From positions 1 to 51,349 of the forward strand of contig CANDQP010000006.1 in NCBI GenBank assembly GCA_947388185.1: DNA of 51,349 nucleotides, written 5' to 3'. Source of the stretch: an uncultured Dorea sp. (lineage in GTDB: Bacteria > Bacillota > Clostridia > Lachnospirales > Lachnospiraceae). Both the position numbers and the translations under genes were made by a program. Below are positions 9,331-18,312 of the stretch, piece by piece (the first letter of the stretch is position 1; every line of letters starts with the position of its first letter). The notes under the pieces are model-generated. The model was given only the letters and a program-made list of their open reading frames with translations. It searched no databases and was not told where the DNA came from.

Positions 9331-9364
9331 GTATCCATACTTTTGCATGCAGAAGTATGGATAC
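9331..9364. repeat. perfect 12-bp inverted repeat
   Basis: GTATCCATACTT (9331-9342) and AAGTATGGATAC (9353-9364) are exact reverse complements around a 10-nt centre. No T run follows on either strand, so it is not an obvious terminator. It lies about 42 bp upstream of the predicted promoter at 9406-9414. Confidence 0.75.
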
Positions 9365-9405
9365 GGATGCAAAAGGAGTTTTATGTAGATATGCCGTATG
9401 AATTG

Positions 9406-9414
9406 TGTTATAAT
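9406..9414 (+). promoter_or_regulatory. predicted extended -10 promoter
   Basis: TGTTATAAT contains a perfect TATAAT (9409-9414) with an extended TGn. No good -35 box is visible. It should transcribe the methyltransferase gene that starts at 9498. Confidence 0.6.
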
Positions 9415-9497
9415 ATGTAGCACGCTGATGCATGTCCTGATACGCTGGGACAAGCATCAACTCTAAATATATTCGGTGAGAGAGGGCAGAATGTTAC

Positions 9498-10310
9498 ATG
9501 ATAACAAGTACATCGAATGCGAAGGTTAAGCGTCTGGTAAGCCTTAAGAAGAAGCGTAAGGCGAGGGACGAAGAGAAGGTATTTCTGGTCGAGGGAATCC
9601 GCATGTTCCGGGAGATGCCGCTTGAGATATTAAGAGAGGTATATGTGTCGGAGACATTTTACCGGAAGGAAAGGAAGACGGCAGAGCAGGTTCTTGCAGG
9701 CAGCAGAATCATGCCGGAGGTCTTATCGGACACGGTGTTCGGCTATGTATCGGATACCAGGACGCCTCAGGGAGTCTTGTGTGTGGCGAGGCAGCCGGAG
9801 CGTAAGCTTAAGGAGACCGCCGCAGGTAAGCGCCCGCATATCGTTGTGCTGGAGCATCTGCAGGATCCGGGGAATCTGGGTACGATCCTTCGGACGGCGG
9901 AGGGCGCCGGTGTGACGGGGATCGTGATGGACAGGGAATGTGTGGACATCTATAATCCCAAGACGATCCGGTCTACGATGGGTTCCGTCTACCGCATGCC
10001 GTTCTGCTATGTGGAGGATCTTCATGGCGCGGTTCTGGAACTGAAAGAGATGGGGATCCATATCTATGCGGCGCATCTTGCGGGGCAGCAAGATTATGAT
10101 GAGGAGGACTACAGCGTGCCTTGTGCATTTCTGATAGGGAATGAGGGGAACGGACTTACAGAGGAGACGGCAGGGCTTGCCGATACCTATATCCGGATAC
10201 CCATGGAAGGGCAGGTGGAATCCCTGAATGCTGCGGTTGCGGCGTCTGTCCTGATGTTCGAGGCGTCAAGGCAGCGGCGGAAGTATAGATGTGTGGATAT
10301 ATGTAATTAG
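9498..10310 (+). CDS. SpoU/TrmH-family RNA methyltransferase
   Basis: This 270-residue SPOUT-class enzyme transfers methyl groups from SAM to a ribose 2'-OH in rRNA or tRNA. The N-terminal part (about residues 1-95) resembles the substrate-binding domain. The catalytic part has the three family motifs: NLGTILRTAEGAG, LIGNEGNGL, and IPMEGQVESLNAAVAASV, which form the knotted SAM site. RlmB/TsnR-like paralogues are common, so the target nucleotide is not assigned. ATG 9498 has a purine-rich stretch (GAGAGAGGG, 9478-9486) upstream. The next gene begins 15 bp after its stop. Confidence 0.9.
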   Translation: MITSTSNAKVKRLVSLKKKRKARDEEKVFLVEGIRMFREMPLEILREVYVSETFYRKERKTAEQVLAGSRIMPEVLSDTVFGYVSDTRTPQGVLCVARQPERKLKETAAGKRPHIVVLEHLQDPGNLGTILRTAEGAGVTGIVMDRECVDIYNPKTIRSTMGSVYRMPFCYVEDLHGAVLELKEMGIHIYAAHLAGQQDYDEEDYSVPCAFLIGNEGNGLTEETAGLADTYIRIPMEGQVESLNAAVAASVLMFEASRQRRKYRCVDICN

Positions 10311-10325
10311 GAAGGGCGTGATCAT

Positions 10326-12425
10326 ATGAAGCCTGTAATAGATCTGTCGAAGGAGTACGGCCTGGTGTTGGACGGAGGCGGCGCACGCGGAGCATACCAG
10401 ATCGGCGCGTGGAAGGCGCTTGCGGAAGCGGGTGTGAAGATCAACGCGGTGGCAGGAACCTCTGTGGGAGCGCTGAACGGCGCGCTGATCTGCATGGGCG
10501 ATATCGGGAAGGCAGAGAAGATCTGGAATGAGATGACATTTTCAAGGGTCATGGATGTGGACGACGAGTGGATGGAAGGATTATTCCAGAAGCGGACAAG
10601 CATCCGGGAATTCCTGAATGAGGGGTGGAAGAAGCTCAAGGAGGGCGGGGTGGATATCACGCCGCTTAGGAATCTGATCCATGAGATGGTCGACGAAGAC
10701 GCGATCCGAAGCTGCGGCAAGGAATTCTGCCTGCTGACATTCTCTCTGTCGGACTTCAGAGAGCTGGATCTTGGCATAGAGGACATCCCGGAAGGACTTC
10801 TGGAGGATTTCCTGCTGGCGAGCGCATATCTGATTGGATTCAAGAATGAGCGGATCCAGGGTAAGAAATATATTGACGGCGGCGTGGTAAATAATGTACC
10901 ATTGAATTCACTGGTGAAGCGAGGGTATGAGGATATTATAGAAGTGCGGATATACGGTCCGGGGCGGGAGCCGCGGGTTAAGCTGCCCAAGGAGAGCGAG
11001 AAGCTTGAGATCGCGCCGCGGGTCAAGCTTGGAAGCATCATTGAATTCTCAGGGAAACGCAGCCGGCAGAATCTGTTGATTGGCTATTATGACGCCTTGA
11101 GGATGTTATACGGACTGGAAGGGACGATCTACTATCTGGAGCAGTCTCATGAGGACGAGTATTATGAGGAGCTTCTTATAGATACCCGTGAGGTGGAGAA
11201 GGCGGAGATCGCATTCGTGCTGAAGCTGTCTCTCGGGTTTAAGAGCAAGGATCTGTTCATGGGGATGCTGGAGGCTGCGGCCAAATTGCTGCGTATTCCC
11301 AAGTACCAGATATACACGGTTGACCAGCTGTATGATATCGTATATAAGAAATATGAAGCATTGAATGACCAGATGAACCTTCCGAGGTTCGTCCACGTAT
11401 TGATCGGATTGAGAAAGGGATTGACGATGAACTTAAAGGGAAGAAATTTTTTGACATTGAAGGACTATACACCGGAGGAGATCACATATCTGCTGGATCT
11501 GGCGGCAGATATGAAGGAGAAGAAGAGAAGCGGCGTGCCTGTTGATAATTACAGGGGGAAGAACGTTGCGCTGATATTTGAGAAGACCAGTACCAGGACC
11601 CGGTGCGCGTTCGAGGTGGCCGCGCACGATATGGGGATGGGGACGACCTATCTCGACCCAAGCGGCTCCCAGATCGGGAAGAAGGAGAGCATTGAGGATA
11701 CAGCGAGGGTGCTTGGAAGGATGTATGACGGGATCGAGTACCGGGGATTTGGACAGGAGATCGTGGAGGATCTGGCCAGATACGCCGGTGTTCCGGTATG
11801 GAACGGACTGACCAATGAGTACCATCCTACACAGATGCTGGCGGATCTGTTGACTATACGGGAGAATTTCGGGGAGCTTAAAGGCATAAAGCTGGTGTAC
11901 ATGGGCGATGCCAGATACAACATGGGTAATTCGCTGATGATCGCCTGCGCCAAGATGGGAATGCATTTCGTTGCGTGCACTACGGAAAATTATTTCCCTA
12001 ACGCGGAATTGGTGGAGACCTGCCGGGGCTATGCGAAAGAGAGCGGAGCGACCATTACGCTGACCTCAGATGTGGCGGCAGGGACGAAGGATGCGGATGT
12101 GATCTATACGGACGTGTGGGTGTCCATGGGCGAGCCGGACGAGGTATGGGAGGAAAGAATCCGGGAGCTTACGCCTTACAAGGTGACCTCCGAGGTGATG
12201 GCAAATGCCAAGGAGAGCGCGATCTTCCTGCACTGTCTGCCGGCGTTCCATGATCTGAAGACGAAGATCGGCAAGGAGATCCATGAGCGTTTTGGAATCG
12301 AGGATATGGAAGTGACGGATGAGGTGTTCGAATCTGAGCAGTCGAAGGTGTTCGACGAGGCCGAGAACCGGATGCATACCATCAAGGCGGTCATGGCTGC
12401 GACGCTTGGGGAGAGACAGGGTTAG
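10326..12425 (+). CDS. patatin-like lipase fused in frame to ornithine carbamoyltransferase
   Basis: One uninterrupted 699-codon frame joins two unrelated proteins. Residues 1-367 form a patatin-like serine acylhydrolase: the oxyanion loop DGGGARGAY is near residue 16, the nucleophile Ser46 is in GTSVG, and the dyad Asp184 is in DGGVVNN. A helical C-terminal extension follows. From residue 368 the sequence is a complete ornithine carbamoyltransferase with its usual N-terminus. No stop separates them. Either they are made as a fusion, or ribosomes also start at the internal ATG 11427. A single extra G in the GGG before the junction could have removed a stop, since without it the frame would read RKD and then TGA. 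The first start, ATG 10326, follows GGAAGGGCG (10311-10319). Confidence 0.85.
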   Translation: MKPVIDLSKEYGLVLDGGGARGAYQIGAWKALAEAGVKINAVAGTSVGALNGALICMGDIGKAEKIWNEMTFSRVMDVDDEWMEGLFQKRTSIREFLNEGWKKLKEGGVDITPLRNLIHEMVDEDAIRSCGKEFCLLTFSLSDFRELDLGIEDIPEGLLEDFLLASAYLIGFKNERIQGKKYIDGGVVNNVPLNSLVKRGYEDIIEVRIYGPGREPRVKLPKESEKLEIAPRVKLGSIIEFSGKRSRQNLLIGYYDALRMLYGLEGTIYYLEQSHEDEYYEELLIDTREVEKAEIAFVLKLSLGFKSKDLFMGMLEAAAKLLRIPKYQIYTVDQLYDIVYKKYEALNDQMNLPRFVHVLIGLRKGLTMNLKGRNFLTLKDYTPEEITYLLDLAADMKEKKRSGVPVDNYRGKNVALIFEKTSTRTRCAFEVAAHDMGMGTTYLDPSGSQIGKKESIEDTARVLGRMYDGIEYRGFGQEIVEDLARYAGVPVWNGLTNEYHPTQMLADLLTIRENFGELKGIKLVYMGDARYNMGNSLMIACAKMGMHFVACTTENYFPNAELVETCRGYAKESGATITLTSDVAAGTKDADVIYTDVWVSMGEPDEVWEERIRELTPYKVTSEVMANAKESAIFLHCLPAFHDLKTKIGKEIHERFGIEDMEVTDEVFESEQSKVFDEAENRMHTIKAVMAATLGERQG
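11427..12425 (+). CDS. argF: ornithine carbamoyltransferase (internal start)
   Basis: This 332-residue module condenses ornithine with carbamoyl phosphate to citrulline in arginine synthesis or, run backwards, in arginine breakdown. The carbamoyl phosphate loop STRTR is within [12 protein letters not shown], followed by HPTQ and the ornithine-binding [23 protein letters not shown] is the usual N-terminus of the enzyme, and AAAGGGA (11414-11420) lies 6 nt before this ATG, so separate translation is plausible even though the frame is open from the lipase upstream. No carbamate kinase or arginine deiminase gene is adjacent. birA starts 5 bp after the stop. Confidence 0.88.
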   Translation: MNLKGRNFLTLKDYTPEEITYLLDLAADMKEKKRSGVPVDNYRGKNVALIFEKTSTRTRCAFEVAAHDMGMGTTYLDPSGSQIGKKESIEDTARVLGRMYDGIEYRGFGQEIVEDLARYAGVPVWNGLTNEYHPTQMLADLLTIRENFGELKGIKLVYMGDARYNMGNSLMIACAKMGMHFVACTTENYFPNAELVETCRGYAKESGATITLTSDVAAGTKDADVIYTDVWVSMGEPDEVWEERIRELTPYKVTSEVMANAKESAIFLHCLPAFHDLKTKIGKEIHERFGIEDMEVTDEVFESEQSKVFDEAENRMHTIKAVMAATLGERQG

Positions 12426-12430
12426 ATATT

Positions 12431-13411
12431 ATGAAGTCAGAGATTCTGCATCTTTTGAAAGAGAATGAGGGCTACCTGTCCGGGCAGCAGCTCTGCGACC
12501 GTTTTAAGGTGTCGCGGACTGCTGTGTGGAAGGTCATGGAGCAGCTTAAGAAGGAAGGCTATGGGATAGAGGCTGTGAGGAATAAGGGTTACCGCCTTGT
12601 GGACAGCCCCGACGTCATGTCGAGGGCGGAGATCGAGAGCCTGACAAGAGGCGGATGGGCGGGAGCGAAGGTGGTCTATTTCGAGGAGACGGATTCGACG
12701 AATACCCGCGCCAAGGAAGCCGGGGATAAGGGCTGCGGGCACGGAACCTTATTCGTGGCGGAACGCCAGGCGGCAGGGAAGGGCCGCCGGGGCCGGGGGT
12801 GGGAATCGCCTGCCGGGACCAGTATCTATATGACGCTTTTGCTCCGTCCGGCTATTCTGCCGGCCAAGGCGCCCCAACTGACGCTTCTGATGGCGGTTGC
12901 CGTGGTACAAGGAATCCGCAAGGTTACGGGGATTGGCTGTCAGATCAAATGGCCCAATGATATCGTGCTTCATGGCAGGAAGGTCTGCGGGATCCTGACG
13001 GAGATGAGTACAGAGATCGACTATATCAATCATGTGGTCATCGGGGTTGGGATCAATGTGAACCAGGAGACATTTCCGGAGGAGATCAGGGACCGCGCCG
13101 TATCGCTGAAGTCAGAGATTGGCGGCGGTATCCGGCGTTCGGAGCTGATTGCGGCAGTGATGAAGAGCTTTGAAGAGTGTTATGATATATTTCTTAAGAC
13201 GGAAGACTTGTCGGGAATGCGGAAGCTCTATGATTCTCTTCTGGTAAATAAGGACCAGAAGGTGAGGGTGATGGAACCTGGCAATGAGTATGAGGCCCAT
13301 GCCCTGGGGATCAGCGAGACGGGAGAGCTGCTGGTGAGGACCGGGGACGGCAAGGTGAAGTCTGTCTTTGCGGGGGAAGTATCTGTGAGAGGAGTATACG
13401 GATATGTATGA
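12431..13411 (+). CDS. birA: biotin-protein ligase / biotin operon repressor BirA
   Basis: This 326-residue bifunctional protein joins biotin to carboxyl-carrier proteins and can repress biotin genes. An N-terminal winged helix (about residues 1-60, with SGQQLCDRFKVSRTAVWK) is followed by the ligase domain with GKGRRGRGWESPAG, which binds biotinyl-AMP, and KWPNDIV plus KVCGILTEM. An SH3-like C-terminal domain ends the protein. The length and the presence of the DNA-binding domain place it in the class II, BirA type. It sits 5 bp after argF and overlaps the next gene by 8 nt, so the cluster is probably one transcript. Confidence 0.94.
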   Translation: MKSEILHLLKENEGYLSGQQLCDRFKVSRTAVWKVMEQLKKEGYGIEAVRNKGYRLVDSPDVMSRAEIESLTRGGWAGAKVVYFEETDSTNTRAKEAGDKGCGHGTLFVAERQAAGKGRRGRGWESPAGTSIYMTLLLRPAILPAKAPQLTLLMAVAVVQGIRKVTGIGCQIKWPNDIVLHGRKVCGILTEMSTEIDYINHVVIGVGINVNQETFPEEIRDRAVSLKSEIGGGIRRSELIAAVMKSFEECYDIFLKTEDLSGMRKLYDSLLVNKDQKVRVMEPGNEYEAHALGISETGELLVRTGDGKVKSVFAGEVSVRGVYGYV

Positions 13412-13733
13412 CGGCAGGGTGGTGCTGTGCGGCGCCAATTCCTATGAGGAAAAATATTATCTGAATCCGGATTTTGAGCAATTGCCGGAGGCGGTCCGGA
13501 ATGAACTTAAGATCATGTGTGTGCTCTATGTCAATGATGTGGGAGGGATCCTGACATTGGTATACGAAGAGAGTGGGGAGCTGTGCTTCGAGGTGACATC
13601 GGAAGAATTCGATCCTATGTTTGACGAGATCGGGAGCCGGCTGAAGATCAAGCAATTGCAGAGAGAGAAGCAGGATCTTCTGGAGGCGCTGCAGATGTAT
13701 TATAAAGTCTTCTTCATGGGAGAGGATCTGTAG
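13404..13733 (+). CDS. small conserved protein of unknown function
   Basis: This 109-residue acidic protein has a beta-rich first half and a helical end ([20 protein letters not shown]). It has no membrane segment and no motif I recognise. It resembles small uncharacterised proteins that I believe are found next to coaX or birA in Lachnospiraceae, possibly the DUF6145 family, but I am not certain of that name. Its ATG overlaps the end of birA by 8 nt and a GAGAGGAG (13385-13392) lies upstream, so translation is probably coupled. Confidence 0.8.
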   Translation: MYDGRVVLCGANSYEEKYYLNPDFEQLPEAVRNELKIMCVLYVNDVGGILTLVYEESGELCFEVTSEEFDPMFDEIGSRLKIKQLQREKQDLLEALQMYYKVFFMGEDL

Positions 13734-13764
13734 ATTGGGCAGGAAAACAAGCAGGAGGAGAGAT

Positions 13765-14535
13765 ATGCTGTTAGTAATCGACGTAGGAAATACCAATATT
13801 ACTATGGGGGTGTTCAGGGGTGAGGAGCTTCTTGGAACATTCCGTTTAACGACGAAGCTGCCGAGAACCTCGGACGAATATGGAATCGCATTAAAGGAGC
13901 TGATAGAGCGTCAGGGAATCCGAAGCGATGATATCACTGCCGTGATCGTTTCTTCTGTGGTGCCGGATATCATGCATTCTCTCGGAAGTGCATTTATCAA
14001 ATATTTCGGGATCAAACCAATGGTGGTATCGGCAGGTATCAGGACAGGGATCCGCATTGTGACCGAGAATCCCAAGCAGGTGGGCGCGGACCGTATTGTG
14101 GACGCGGTAGCGGCATATACGCTGTACGGCGGGCCGGTGATCGTGATAGATTTCGGTACGGCGACGACCTATGATATCGTGGGTGCGGACGGTACCTTCG
14201 AGGGAGCGGTCATCGCGCCCGGGATCCGTATCGCTGCCCATGCCATGACGGAGCAGGCGGCGATGCTTCCTGCGATCGAGATTAAGAAGCCGGATTCTAT
14301 CCTGGCAAGGGAGACGGTGGCAAGCATGCAGGCGGGCCTGGTCTTCGGACAGATCGGGCAGACGGAATATATTGTGAAGAAGATCAAGGAGGAATCGGGA
14401 TATCTGAACGCGAAGGTGATCGCAAGCGGGGGACTTGGGAAGATGATCGCGAGGGAGACAGATGTGATCGACGTCTATGATTCACAGCTGACGCTGAAAG
14501 GGCTGCGCTTTATATATGAGAAAAATAAACGGTAG
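13765..14535 (+). CDS. coaX: type III pantothenate kinase
   Basis: This 256-residue enzyme phosphorylates pantothenate, the first step of coenzyme A synthesis. It has the ASKHA-fold signatures of the type III class: [15 protein letters not shown] at the N-terminus, [11 protein letters not shown] in the middle, [11 protein letters not shown], and [11 protein letters not shown] 13765 is supported by AGGAGGAGA (13752-13760) and by the standard N-terminus; an in-frame TTG at 13735 would add ten poorly conserved residues. It follows birA and its small neighbour, a common grouping in Firmicutes. Confidence 0.95.
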   Translation: MLLVIDVGNTNITMGVFRGEELLGTFRLTTKLPRTSDEYGIALKELIERQGIRSDDITAVIVSSVVPDIMHSLGSAFIKYFGIKPMVVSAGIRTGIRIVTENPKQVGADRIVDAVAAYTLYGGPVIVIDFGTATTYDIVGADGTFEGAVIAPGIRIAAHAMTEQAAMLPAIEIKKPDSILARETVASMQAGLVFGQIGQTEYIVKKIKEESGYLNAKVIASGGLGKMIARETDVIDVYDSQLTLKGLRFIYEKNKR

Positions 14536-14555
14536 AAAATTTAAAAATATAACGG

Positions 14556-14588
14556 GGGACGTAGTAAAATGGAAGTTTGCTACGTCCC
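14556..14588 (+). repeat. hairpin between coaX and dusB
   Basis: GGGACGTAG (14556-14564) and CTACGTCCC (14580-14588) are perfect 9-bp complements with a 15-nt loop. No U tract follows, so it is a poor terminator. It lies about 27 nt before the dusB start codon and could be an mRNA structure or a protein site. Confidence 0.7.
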
Positions 14589-14615
14589 AAATTGGCTTAA
14601 GGGGTGTACCTAATT

Positions 14616-15566
14616 GTGAAAATCGGTGATGTTGAACTTGAGAATCCATACATTCTTGCTCCTATGGCAGGAGTGACGGATCTGCCGTTTAGGCTGCTCT
14701 GTAAGGAGCAGGGGGCGGGGCTTCTGTGTATGGAGATGATCAGCGCTAAGGCGCTGCAATATAAGAATAAGAATACGAAAGCACTGCTTGCGATCCATCC
14801 CGGGGAGTATCCGGTATCTCTGCAGCTCTTCGGGTCGGATCCTTATATCATCAGTGAGATGGCAAAGGAGATCGAGGAGCTTCCGTTCCAGATCCTGGAC
14901 ATCAATATGGGGTGTCCGGTTCCCAAGGTGGTGAAGAACGGAGAGGGATCGGCGCTTATGAAGGATCCGGGGAAGGTATACGAGATCGTGAACCAGACGG
15001 TAAAGGCAATCCGCAAACCGGTCACGGTGAAGATCCGCAAAGGATTTGACGACGGGCATATCAATGCGGTGGAGATCGCGAAGGTGATAGAAGAGGCGGG
15101 CGGGGCGGCGGTCGCCGTCCACGGAAGGACGAGAGAGCAGTATTACTCGGGCAGGGCAGACTGGGAGATCATTCGTCAGGTGAAGGAGGCGGTATCCATC
15201 CCTGTGATCGGAAACGGGGATGTGGTTTCCGGGGAGACGGCGCAGGCTATGATGCGGCAGACGGGCTGTGACGGTGTGATGATCGGCAGGGCAGCACAGG
15301 GGAATCCGTGGATCTTCCGGGAACTTGCGGATTATGAGCGGACGGGGAAAACCGCCGCAAGACCGTCCAAAGAGGAGCTGAGGGCTGCAATGCTCAGGCA
15401 TGCCAGGCTGCAGATCGAATTCAAGGGAGACTATCTTGGGATCCGTGAGATGAGAAAGCATGTATCCTGGTATACGAAAGGGATGGAAGGATCTGCGAAG
15501 TTAAGAGATGCGATCAACAGAGTGGAGAGTTATGAGGAGCTTAACGAGCTTCTTGGCAGGATATAG
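14616..15566 (+). CDS. dusB: tRNA-dihydrouridine synthase DusB
   Basis: This 316-residue flavoenzyme reduces uridines in tRNA D-loops. The FMN-binding TIM barrel shows APMAGVTD at the start, MGCPVPKVVKNGEGSALM with the catalytic Cys near residue 98, VHGRTREQYYSG, GNGDV and MIGRAAQGNPW, and a helical C-terminal domain follows. I chose GTG 14616 because MKIGDVELENPYILAPMAG is the expected N-terminus and AAGGGGTG (14599-14606) is well placed; an in-frame GTG at 14604 overlaps that ribosome binding site. Confidence 0.93.
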   Translation: MKIGDVELENPYILAPMAGVTDLPFRLLCKEQGAGLLCMEMISAKALQYKNKNTKALLAIHPGEYPVSLQLFGSDPYIISEMAKEIEELPFQILDINMGCPVPKVVKNGEGSALMKDPGKVYEIVNQTVKAIRKPVTVKIRKGFDDGHINAVEIAKVIEEAGGAAVAVHGRTREQYYSGRADWEIIRQVKEAVSIPVIGNGDVVSGETAQAMMRQTGCDGVMIGRAAQGNPWIFRELADYERTGKTAARPSKEELRAAMLRHARLQIEFKGDYLGIREMRKHVSWYTKGMEGSAKLRDAINRVESYEELNELLGRI

Positions 15567-15802
15567 AGGATTGAGTGTCCTGGAAACAAGTTTCTATGTC
15601 CCTTGCAGGGCGGGCGTATGATTGTTCTGTAAGGTATGAAGATATGAAATCATGCATATACTGTAACGGGTCAGGGAAGCGGCGCAGTCAGCTTCGCCGA
15701 CGGATTTGGCGTATGTATGTAAAATGACTGCGGATAGCAGCGGCAGTCTGGAAAAACAGTTGTGAATAGTAAGATTTCCGCGGGATTTCGGTATCAAAGT
15801 CA
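15567..15802. other. intergenic region before greA
   Basis: I see no convincing gene here. A 27-codon frame at 15644-15727 begins MKSCIYCNGSGK, which resembles a zinc knuckle, but it is short and ends in an arginine-rich stretch with no recognisable relative. The greA promoter begins at 15803. Confidence 0.5.
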
Positions 15803-15831
15803 TTGACATACTTATGGCGTTTCGGTATAAT
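15803..15831 (+). promoter_or_regulatory. consensus promoter of greA-lysS
   Basis: A perfect TTGACA (15803-15808) and a perfect TATAAT (15826-15831) are separated by 17 bp. Transcription should start near 15838, about 35 nt before greA. Confidence 0.93.
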
Positions 15832-15872
15832 AATTGAATTGTGAAAGTTGAGAAGGAAAGGAAGCAAGACAC

Positions 15873-16355
15873 ATGGAAGCAAAGAAGAGATTACTTACTT
15901 ATGCGGGCTTGAAAGCACTGGAGGACGAGCTGGAGCACTTGAAGGTGGTAAAGCGCAAGGAGGTTGCCGGTAAGATCAAGGAGGCGAGAGAGCAGGGCGA
16001 TCTGTCAGAGAACGCCGAGTACGATGCAGCGAAGGATGAGCAGAGAGATATCGAGGCGCGTATTGAAGAATTGGAAGGTATTCTTAAGAATGCGGAAGTT
16101 GTAGTCGAGGATGAAGTAGACTTTGATAAGATCAATGTAGGCTGTACGGTGAAGGTTTATGACAAGACCTTTGACGAAGAGATGGAGTTCAAGCTGGTGG
16201 GATCCACGGAGGCCAACAGCCTGGAGGGAAAGATCTCCAATGAATCTCCGGTAGGACAGGCATTGATCGGATGTAAGGTAGGAGACCAGGTCGAAGTAGA
16301 GACTCAGGCAGGAGTTATGGAATACGAGGTATTGCATATCAGCCGTTCATTATAA
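15873..16355 (+). CDS. greA: transcription elongation factor GreA
   Basis: This 160-residue factor enters the RNA polymerase secondary channel and rescues backtracked complexes by stimulating transcript cleavage. The N-terminal coiled coil contains the tip region with the acidic residues of LSENAEYDAAKDEQ, and the C-terminal FKBP-like domain contains SPVGQALIG. It is of normal length. GGAAAGGAAGC (15854-15864) precedes the ATG. lysS follows 16 nt later in the same transcript. Confidence 0.96.
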   Translation: MEAKKRLLTYAGLKALEDELEHLKVVKRKEVAGKIKEAREQGDLSENAEYDAAKDEQRDIEARIEELEGILKNAEVVVEDEVDFDKINVGCTVKVYDKTFDEEMEFKLVGSTEANSLEGKISNESPVGQALIGCKVGDQVEVETQAGVMEYEVLHISRSL

Positions 16356-16371
16356 GGAAGGAGAGGGAGAC

Positions 16372-18312
16372 GTGGCTGAACAGCAGAAGAAAGCACAGGA
16401 GCAGGATATTAACCAGTTGAGGAAGGTACGCCGCGAGAAGCTGGCCGACCTGCAGGATAACGGCAGGAATCCTTTCGAGATCACGAAGTATGATGTGACA
16501 TGCCATGCCATGGACATCAAGGATAATTATGCGGAGATGGAAGGGAAGCAGGTAAGGCTTGCGGGGCGCGTGATGCAGAAGCGTATCATGGGTAAGGCGT
16601 CCTTCTGCAATATCCTTGACCAGAGCGGCAATATTCAGTCTTATGTAGCGAGAGACAGTATAGGCGAAGAGGCTTATAAGGATTTTAAGAAGTTGGATAT
16701 CGGTGATATCGTGGGTCTTGCGGGCGAGGTTTTCACGACGAAGACAGGAGAGATCTCCGTTCACGCATCCGAGATTACGTTGCTGTCCAAGAGCCTTCAG
16801 ATACTTCCGGAGAAATTTCACGGTCTGACGAATACGGACATGCGTTATCGCCAGAGGTATGTGGACCTGATCATGAACCCGGAGGCGAGAGATACATTTA
16901 TCAAGCGTTCGAAGATCCTGAGCGCGATTCGGAGATATCTGGACGGACAAGGCTTCCTTGAGGTGGAGACGCCGATGCTGGTAAGCAATGCGGGAGGAGC
17001 GGCGGCAAGACCGTTTGAGACGCATTTTAACGCATTGAGCGAGGATTTTAAGCTGCGCATTTCCCTTGAGTTATACCTGAAGCGTCTGATCGTGGGCGGA
17101 TTGGAGAGAGTCTACGAGATTGGGCGTGTGTTCAGGAACGAAGGACTGGATACCAGACATAACCCGGAATTCACTCTGATGGAATTGTATCAGGCATATA
17201 CGGACTACAACGGGATGATGGATCTGACCGAGAACCTGTACCGTCATGTGGCGCAGGAAGTGCTCGGAACGACTACCATCACCTATAACGGTGTGGAGAT
17301 GGATCTTGGAAAGCCGTTTGAGCGGATCACGATGATAGACGCCGTGAAGAAGTATGCGGGCGTCGACTGGAATGAAGTGGAGACGCTTGAACAGGCGCGG
17401 GCGCTTGCAAAAGAGCACCATGTAGAGTATGAGGAGAGACACAAGAAGGGCGATATCTTAAGCCTGTTTTTCGAAGCATTTGCAGAAGAGCATCTGATAC
17501 AGCCGACATTTGTCATGGATCATCCGATCGAGATCTCACCGCTTACGAAGAAGAAGCCGGACAATCCGGATTATGTTGAGCGTTTCGAGTTCTTCATGAA
17601 TGGATGGGAGATGGCGAACGCTTACTCTGAGCTGAATGACCCGATCGACCAGAGAGAACGGTTCCGTGCGCAGGAAGAGCTGCTGGCACAGGGTGATGAA
17701 GAGGCGAACACTACGGATGAGGATTTCCTGAATGCGCTGGAGATCGGTATGCCGCCGACAGGCGGGATTGGGTTCGGGATCGACAGGATGTGTATGCTGC
17801 TGACGGATGCGGCGGCGATACGTGATGTGCTGTTGTTCCCCACGATGAAGTCATTAGGCGGTGTAAAGGTAGAAAATAGCGTAAGTTCTAAGGCTGTTGA
17901 AGCATCAAAAGCAGAGGAAAAGATTGAAGAAAAGATTGATTTTTCTAATGTGAAGATCGAGCCGTTATTTGAAGAAGCAGTTGATTTTGAGACATTTAGC
18001 AAGTCGGATTTTCGTGCTGTGAAGATTGAAGCGTGTGAGGCGGTTCCAAAGAGCAAGAAGCTTCTGAAGTTCACTCTGAACGACGGAACAGAGCGGAAAC
18101 GCACGATTTTAAGCGGTATTCATGAGTATTATGAGCCGGAAGAGCTGATTGGAAAGACGGCAATTGCGATTGTAAACCTTCCGCCGAGAAAGATGATGGG
18201 TATTGATTCAGAGGGAATGCTGATCTCTGCGGTGCATGAGGAGGATGGCCGTGAAGGACTGAACCTTTTGATGGTAGATGATCGGATTCCGGCTGGAGCG
18301 AAGCTGTATTAA
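16372..18312 (+). CDS. lysS: lysyl-tRNA synthetase (class II) with extra C-terminal tRNA-binding domain
   Basis: Residues 1 to about 500 are a full class II LysRS: an OB-fold anticodon domain, then motif 2 (FRNEGLDTRHNPEFTLMELY) and motif 3 (GIGFGIDRMCMLLT), ending in DVLLFPTMKSLGG, where most bacterial enzymes stop. The remaining 145 or so residues are a charged linker (KAEEKIEEKIDF) and a Trbp111/EMAPII-type tRNA-binding domain with SKSDFRAVKIEACEAVPKSK, ILSGIHEYYEPEELIGK and NLPPRKMMGIDSEGML, as seen at the C-terminus of bacterial MetRS. Base use becomes richer in A+T from about 17870. The start is GTG 16372 behind AAGGAAGGAGAGGG (16354-16367). The accessory island begins right after its stop. 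Confidence 0.94.
   Translation: MAEQQKKAQEQDINQLRKVRREKLADLQDNGRNPFEITKYDVTCHAMDIKDNYAEMEGKQVRLAGRVMQKRIMGKASFCNILDQSGNIQSYVARDSIGEEAYKDFKKLDIGDIVGLAGEVFTTKTGEISVHASEITLLSKSLQILPEKFHGLTNTDMRYRQRYVDLIMNPEARDTFIKRSKILSAIRRYLDGQGFLEVETPMLVSNAGGAAARPFETHFNALSEDFKLRISLELYLKRLIVGGLERVYEIGRVFRNEGLDTRHNPEFTLMELYQAYTDYNGMMDLTENLYRHVAQEVLGTTTITYNGVEMDLGKPFERITMIDAVKKYAGVDWNEVETLEQARALAKEHHVEYEERHKKGDILSLFFEAFAEEHLIQPTFVMDHPIEISPLTKKKPDNPDYVERFEFFMNGWEMANAYSELNDPIDQRERFRAQEELLAQGDEEANTTDEDFLNALEIGMPPTGGIGFGIDRMCMLLTDAAAIRDVLLFPTMKSLGGVKVENSVSSKAVEASKAEEKIEEKIDFSNVKIEPLFEEAVDFETFSKSDFRAVKIEACEAVPKSKKLLKFTLNDGTERKRTILSGIHEYYEPEELIGKTAIAIVNLPPRKMMGIDSEGMLISAVHEEDGREGLNLLMVDDRIPAGAKLY

Noticed and set aside
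15644-15727. 27-codon frame with CIYCNGSGK resembling a zinc knuckle
   Set aside because: It is too short, has only one CxxC and ends in arginine-rich sequence without a known relative.
17868-18312. Reading the LysRS extension as a separate fused-in csaA gene
   Set aside because: There is no ribosome binding site or start codon at the boundary and the frame is continuous, so it is a domain of LysRS.
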